64,000 nt of DNA from Lonicera japonica (lineage: Eukaryota > Streptophyta > Magnoliopsida > Dipsacales > Caprifoliaceae), in contig CM038467.1 of assembly GCA_021464415.1 (NCBI GenBank), positions 28,079,248 through 28,143,247 of the forward strand, given 5' to 3'. Positions 58,750-64,000 of the stretch are shown here, in pieces. The translations under genes and the position numbers were made by a program. The notes beneath the pieces were generated by a model that saw nothing but the letters and a program-made list of their open reading frames with translations, had not been told where the DNA came from and ran no database searches. Position 1 is the stretch's first letter, and each line of letters begins with the position of its first letter.

Positions 58750-59913
58750 ATGAATCCCAAAGACCAAGCCAGCTCTTCTAATTGGCCTCCCAAATGTTCT
58801 CTCCCAGACAGAGAAACTTTTTATATATCCATTTCTCAACCCTTTCAGTTCTTAGACTTTAAACCCCTTCTTGAGCCATTACAAGCAATTCCCTACCTCC
58901 CTCAAGAAATTCAAAACATGATCTTTGTTCACTACCTCAAGCTTAGTGATAAAGAACTTGTTACAAAATTCCTTGAAATTACCCTGAAAAACTATGGCCT
59001 TATTTTTCGTGGTCTTCGTCTTCACCCAAGCTACCCCTTTTGCTCAGTATTCCATATTCACAGGCCTTGCAGAGTTCCAATACATGCTCTTGTATTTCTC
59101 TGGTATCTTACTAGAGCATACACAATTGGTATTGTATTTGATGCCCCCGTACTTCTCCAGTATCTCCGAATTGCGACAGCAGATCCGAAAATACAGAGCT
59201 TTTATGATGAATTGTACAATCCTATAGTTAAAGGAACGTACAATTTCCTTACCTTCCTTCGATGGTTCAAGTCTCCCCAACAATGGATTGATGCTCTCCA
59301 TACTCACCATAACAGGTATTGTTTGATTCAATTCCGTTATCCTCTGAAAACCCCTCATCCTGAAGGAGACAACGCTCAAATCACCAAATGGTTCCCAAGA
59401 AATCTGGCAAAATCAATCAAAAAACCCGAGAATGTTGATTATGTAAACTTTTTGCAAGATATGTGTGCCCTCAATAAAGTGGCTTATGAATCCGTTCCCG
59501 ACTCCATCAAATTCGGCAGTGATCCATGGCTTACTCCTGATATGAAAGATGTCTCATGTATTCCCTTATTTGAATGCCTGTATGAATATGTCCAGCGTCA
59601 CTTTTAGGAAGAAGGTGAACAAAGTTCAGACACCATAGCATTTGTAGGTCTAAGCTCAGATTCCGATAAAAGTGAACCAGATCCAAAAGAAACAGCTGAA
59701 GAAGCTCAAAATGCTGCAGATGCTGAAGGTTATGAAATCCACATGCATCAATTCAATGATGAAGACAATATCCCTGATCATATCTCTGATTATGATGCTG
59801 ATGATGAAGAATATGATCCAAATTGGCATAATCCCGATGACAACCACTGGCATAATCACTCCTCTCCAGAAGCTCCATACACTCCTGATTACAATTCTAA
59901 TGAGACAGATTGA
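58750..59913 (+). pseudogene. EPRV ORF2, open except for one TAG
   Basis: ATG 58750 to TGA 59911-59913 is a single frame of 387 codons, broken only by TAG at 59605-59607. The first part (285 codons) is globular with aromatic-rich segments. The second is acidic (Asp/Glu-rich, with His/Trp around NWHNPDDNHWHN). No domain recognised. Its position after RNase H and before the promoter matches the extra ORF of unknown function described in some florendoviruses. It is far less damaged than ORF1. Confidence 0.75.
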
Positions 59914-60313
59914 GTTGACTCGCCCAAGATACTCAGTGTCGGCAGCCCATTCGACTCTCTTGGACTCGTATCATGCATGAAGATATTATCTTTTGTTTTT
60001 TGCATTTGTGTCGGCCATCCCAGTTCTCTTTGTCGGCCATTTTGTCTAGAAAAGTTTGCTTTTACTGTGTGCTTTAGCTTTAGTAAAGTAAATTCGTTTG
60101 TCTTGTTTGATTTTATTTGAGAATGAATCTTTTCCTTTTTCAAAGTTGTAATAGTTTGCTTTCCAGCTGTACGGTTCTAGATTATTCGTGTATGCCTATA
60201 TATAGGAAGGCTCTTGTTTAGTTGAAGGCATTGGGTTTGAAAGAGCTTGTAGTTTGGTGTGAGGAGTAGCATCTCTCTCTGTAATTCCCTCTTACTCTTC
60301 TAATGATCAATGC
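59914..60313 (+). promoter_or_regulatory. EPRV promoter region
   Basis: TATA box CTATATATAGG at 60196-60206 followed by a transcribed-leader-like start. It sits after the last ORF, the usual place of the pregenomic RNA promoter in caulimovirids. Confidence 0.72.
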
Positions 60314-60529
60314 CTTAATTATTTATTTTACTCTTTTAGTTTCCTTGTTTATCTATCATAGGTTCGTATCTCTTTTAACCTATTATCTGTATATTATTGT
60401 TATATGGTTTTTATTATCTACATGGTATTCTGATAACAACGATTTAAGAATTCTAGGAATCTATTACTCTTAAATTTTGTTTAATTTTGCGATATTGCGT
60501 AGCCCAAAGCTACGGATATCTGTACCCCC
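60314..60529 (+). repeat. EPRV right terminal redundancy
   Basis: Ends GTACCCCC about 11 bases short of where the primer site would be; host-like repeats start at 60532. Confidence 0.9.
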
Positions 60530-60770
60530 TATATCTAGTAATAAATATTACTGGATCCAGTAATCCATTACTAAGGAAGTAATCCACACAAAAATAGAAA
60601 GAAAACTAGACTACAAAAAGAAGGAATTGTTAAAAGATTAAAATAATTATCCACAATCATTTACACCATAATCAACAGACCACAATCATTTAAAACAACA
60701 TTGTTCACTCCGATGGTCTAAGGGTTCTAAATTTGTCGAGTATGTTCTACCTGAAAAATGTCCCTCCCTT

Positions 60771-61736
60771 TTAGGACGGCTTCTTCCCATTAACCAAGCA
60801 TTCCATGAAGTGAAGCATGAACCCACCACAATCTGACCTGAAAACCAAAACCAATTTTTGGTTTATTATGCCACAATATCATTTACCCAAAAAATTACTA
60901 ATAAATAAGCTATGAATATTCGAGCTACTTACGATCCTGGTATTTGTTGTGGGCAGTCGACATCTTCGACAAAGGTGTATGACTCAAATTTCAAATTTTT
61001 TATCATGATTAGCCACCTCGTTCTCTTTTCATTGGCGGTCAGCTCTTTATGTATAACTTTTGGGCCGTTTTGAGCTTGATCAACCACCTGCTCTCGGTAC
61101 ACCTCAGGATCAATGCTCGCTTGAGTTTAGAACTAACCGCTAAGCCAGATGTCATTCATTCAATGCTTAATGTGGTTTGCCTTTATTTTTTTTAACAAGG
61201 CCAAGGTAAATATATGGAGTCAGGTATTAATATTGACAACACATTATCTGGCCAGTATATATAGATTTAATATTTGGTTTTTGCCTTACCACTGTCTCTG
61301 CATTTTTGCTCCACTTGTCATCATCAGACCTTTTACCCTTTACAGGTAGGGTGGAGTTCATGTGGATTATTGTCTTCCGATCGTTATTTATGTGGAGAAG
61401 GGTCAAATGCCTGCTCGTCCAGTGATGCAATGGAATCAAGATTCTGTTGCGGGTTAATATTTCCCATAGGGGTTCCGTGAAGAGCTTTGCAACATCATAC
61501 TCGTTCCCACTGAAGTTTATGCCGGACGTGGCAAGCTTTTTGTGGTGTGCAATACAGTAAAACTGTAAAAGAAAAATTAACAGGAATTAAATCTGGGAAT
61601 GTAAATCTTCGTGCTCTATAATTTTTTGGTTTATCAGGGATTTACTTACTGAAGCTTCCAAGTCAATGAAACCAAACATGTCCATTTTCTTTGGTTCTAC
61701 CTCCTGCTTCATCATGGTAATGTACTGCTTCAAAAC
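60771..61736 (-). pseudogene. Ulp1-like (C48) peptidase gene, probably transposon-borne
   Basis: Minus-strand exons inferred from GT/AG borders and protein similarity: 61736-61650 (29 codons), 61562-61290 (91 codons), about 61095-60933, and 60837-60771 ending in TAA. The second exon has HLTLLHINNDRKTI with the catalytic His. CPQQIPG leads over an intron to DCGGFMLHFMECL with the catalytic Cys, as in SUMO-protease Ulp1 domains. The catalytic Asp position appears as Asn (HMNSTL). Such domains occur in plant Mutator- and CACTA-type elements. The start, and a short exon between the second and third, are uncertain. It sits among CCAGTAAT repeats. Confidence 0.6.
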
Positions 61737-61927
61737 CTGCAACATTTTGCACATGCACTTAACTTGTTAGAAAAGTTTCAAGTGCAATAGTAATGGATTG
61801 CTTGGGCCAGTAATCAATACTACTGGGTCCAGTAATCCTAAGTACTGGAACTAGTAATTAATATTACTGGACACAGTAATCATGATTACTGGACTAAGAG
61901 ATTATTGGACATAGTGATGAAAATAAG

Positions 61928-62167
61928 TTGTTAATAGACATTAATGTACTTAAAAAAAGCTTACATGGTTGGATAAGCCAAAGAGATGACGAAGATGATG
62001 TCTTTACGTGTGTAGTACAGAGAGTTAGAGAGCGAGAGCTTCGTTGTGAATCGTGGTCTCCGAAAATGGCGGTAGTTGTTAGAAAGGTGGGGAGAGCGAA
62101 AAGTTTTTTTCAAAAGCGAATTTTTGTTGAGGAGTGGTACCGGGTGTAAATAAGAGGAATATATCAT
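61928..62167 (-). other. Possible 5' exon or leader of the Ulp1-like gene
   Basis: The minus strand reads like a 5' untranslated region with a short ORF (61961-62167) ending at a GTAAGC donor-like site near 61965-61960. The frame does not join clearly to the exon at 61736, so this is unproven. Confidence 0.3.
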
Positions 62168-62370
62168 TTACAAATGTGTTAAAATGAAAATACTGACCCA
62201 AACTTACTGACCTCAGTAATCCAAATTCTGACCCAGCAACTAGATTACTTTCCACAGTAATCCTGATTACTTCACCCAGTAATCTGGATAATTGGGCGGT
62301 AATTAGTATTACTTCCCCCAGTAATTTATTACTGGTCCCAGTAATATATATTATTGGATCTAGTAATCCT

Positions 62371-63119
62371 TTACATAAAATTTAAAACAGCATACCAATT
62401 TAGATTTTAAGATTTCACCACTTTACGACAACGACCCAAACACAAGCATTCATAAAATAGCCCACAAATGAAAAATAATGGTATACAATATCAGATATAG
62501 AGAAATAAATTCTTTTCCATTAATGAAAGTTAAATTACAAAGGAGGGACTTCGAGGTCTAACTGAAATAAATGGTGTACAAGATGAGATATAGAGAAAGA
62601 AACAGCTAATTGTTCAAGAGACACAAGACTAAAGGGATCTCAAGACCGGTGGGAAAGAACCGAGTCTAATTTTTTCGCTGACAAATCCTTGATTCATAAA
62701 AATACATGGGTAAACATGTAGTTCCGATTGATCAAGGTAATCTTTCCCATCAGACCTTCCTCCTTTCCCCTTAACCTAACAACTCACGTAGCCGGTCCCT
62801 CACTGTGGTCACGGAGGCCAGACCTTGCTCCAGGTTTCTAATGATTCGAGTCGAATTTTCCAACTTCGAATCTCTCTTTCAAGACGGTGGCCAGACGTTG
62901 CTCCAGGTCTCTAATACTTCGAGTCGAATTTTCCAACATTCGAATCTTTCTTCCAATTGCAGTAGGGATCAGCGGAAGACTATAAGAACAGTTAGCCTCT
63001 GAAACATCATCCATCGGTAATGGTATTAGAAAAGTGATGGAATGGGCTACTAATTATAGCAGTGCAAGCTTTGTTTTTTGAGGGAAGTTATTAATTTTGA
63101 AACGACGTGATGATACGGC
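62371..63119. repeat. Spacer with a two-copy ~70-bp tandem repeat
   Basis: 62811-62880 and 62884-62952 repeat each other (GGCCAGACSTTGCTCCAGGT, CGAGTCGAATTTTCCAAC). On the minus strand both copies read as similar Leu/Glu-rich segments (LEQRLATV / LEQGLASV), possibly a coiled-coil relic. Nothing else recognised. Confidence 0.6.
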
Positions 63120-64000
63120 TAGCGGGCTAATTAATAACCTGACTACCCAAAATGATGATACGGACGTGTAAAGGCACACTAGAAACTTCGATTACTGGAC
63201 CCATCAGTGAATTACTAGCCCCAGTAATGGTAATTACTGGCGCCAGTAATTTATTACTGGCTGTAGTAATTAATTTTACTGCCACCAGTAATCTAAAAAT
63301 TATTTTAAAAATTAAAAAAAATGTCGGTCCAATCCGATTTACATATATAATTTTTTTTTCTAGCATGAAGATAAATTGAAGCTAAGCTAAGTTAGATTCA
63401 TCACACGCTTCTCCTTTATATTATCTTATTATATGTTCTTATTTAATTTGCACGGGTACACCCCAGTTAATTTTGAAAATACGTGATTTTTTTCGTAGAC
63501 GTTACCGCCCGTCCAGATCTGCCACGTGGCAACCGCCCCCTGCTTCTAATTAATAACCTATCCACCCGAATGATGATACTGACGTGTAAAGCCAAACTAA
63601 AAACTTTAATTTCTGGACATATTAGTGGATTACTGGCTTCAGTAATAGTAATTACTGGCTCCAGTAATTAATAACCTGACTACTCAAAATGATAGAACAG
63701 AATTACCGGCACCAGTAATGGATTACTGGCACCATTAATCCATTACTGGTGCCGGTAATTATAAATACTGCCCCCAGTAATCCTAATTACAGGCCCACAT
63801 AATAAGGATTACTGGACCTAGTAATCATTCAGTTCATGTTTATAGTAGCTGAATTACTGGCCGCAGTAATTAATTTTACTGCCACCAGTAATCTAAAAAT
63901 TATTTTAAAAATAAAAAAAAATGTCGGTCCAATCCGATTTACATATATAATTTTTTGTTTTTTGTAGCATGAAGATAAATTGAAGCTAAGCTAAGTTAGA
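63120..64000. repeat. Tandem pair of a CCAGTAAT-rich unit, running off the window
   Basis: A block with ATTAATAACCTGACTACCCA and GACGTGTAAAG at 63128-63170 recurs near 63549-63595. The block GTCGGTCCAATCCGATTTAC ... AAGCTAAGCTAAGTTAGA at 63323-63395 recurs at 63922-64000. CCAGTAAT/ATTACTGG units fill both. The second copy is cut by the window end. Confidence 0.85.

Larger units (their letters stand above)
52220..60529 (+). mobile_element. Near full-length endogenous caulimovirus-like pararetrovirus (EPRV)
   Basis: From the tRNA-Met primer site (52441) to 60529 is about 8.1 kb, a normal caulimovirid genome length. Order: leader, movement protein, coat region, CCHC knuckle, aspartic protease, RT, RNase H, separate ORF2, then promoter. 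A movement protein and the absence of integrase separate it from LTR retrotransposons. The ends are redundant: 52220-52435 repeats at 60314-60529. The layout with an extra distal ORF suggests florendovirus or a petuvirus relative; this is inference. ORF1 has at least nine stop codons and two or more frameshifts, so the copy is dead. Confidence 0.88.
60532..62370. repeat. CCAGTAAT / ATTACTGG repeat clusters, left group
   Basis: Dense degenerate copies at 60532-60590, 61795-61915 and 62190-62370, in both orientations, often spaced so that two half-sites face each other across 2-6 bases (for example ATTACTGGATCCAGTAAT). They lie outside the predicted exons. Confidence 0.85.

Noticed and set aside
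52220..60529. LTR retrotransposon with two LTRs
   Set aside because: The terminal repeats and tRNA-Met site fit that at first, but there is a movement protein, no integrase, and an extra ORF after RNase H, all pointing to a pararetrovirus.

Overview
The window looks like a stretch of eudicot plant nuclear DNA. It is AT-rich, its two genes have introns and encode TIR-NB-LRR (TNL) receptors, a class largely missing from grasses, and almost everything else is transposable-element debris. A run of exactly 100 N at 52120-52219 shows it is a scaffolded assembly. The species cannot be named from the sequence. Layout: (1) 1-9215 is retroelement debris. A Ty3/gypsy (Athila-type) element at 1837-6369, with a perfect 5-bp target duplication and a deleted pol, lies in an older LTR-like sequence; the 3' end of a related gypsy element follows. 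(2) 9216-17361 holds a decayed minus-strand Ty1/copia element with both LTRs, a ~400-bp tandem duplication that includes one LTR edge, and a fragment of a second copia family. (3) 18088-18423 is a foldback MITE. (4) 20839-27200 is TNL1, six exons with an open frame of about 1188 codons. (5) 27645-37832 is a full-length minus-strand Athila-type gypsy element whose protease, RT and integrase all carry substitutions at catalytic positions. (6) 37833-39350 is a fragment of an endogenous caulimovirus-like pararetrovirus (EPRV). (7) 39611-42203 is a Mutator-like TIR element with a 9-bp target duplication and a solo LTR nested inside it. (8) 44643-51350 is TNL2, a duplicate of TNL1 with the same exon plan but two single-base deletions. 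(9) 52220-60529 is a near full-length EPRV: tRNA-Met primer site, movement protein, coat, zinc knuckle, protease, RT/RNase H, a second ORF, promoter and terminal redundancy. The order and a separate distal ORF fit the florendovirus/petuvirus side of Caulimoviridae. (10) 60532-64000 is a field of CCAGTAAT/ATTACTGG repeats surrounding a spliced, minus-strand Ulp1-like (C48) peptidase gene, probably part of a DNA transposon. How the parts relate: TNL1 and TNL2 arose by duplication of a ~7-kb unit (about 20685-27570 and 44487-51720) running from the promoter to beyond the stop codon. Transposons then entered the spacers and introns. TNL1 is the only gene I would call probably functional. The retroelement ORFs are decayed and no tRNA or rRNA gene was seen.
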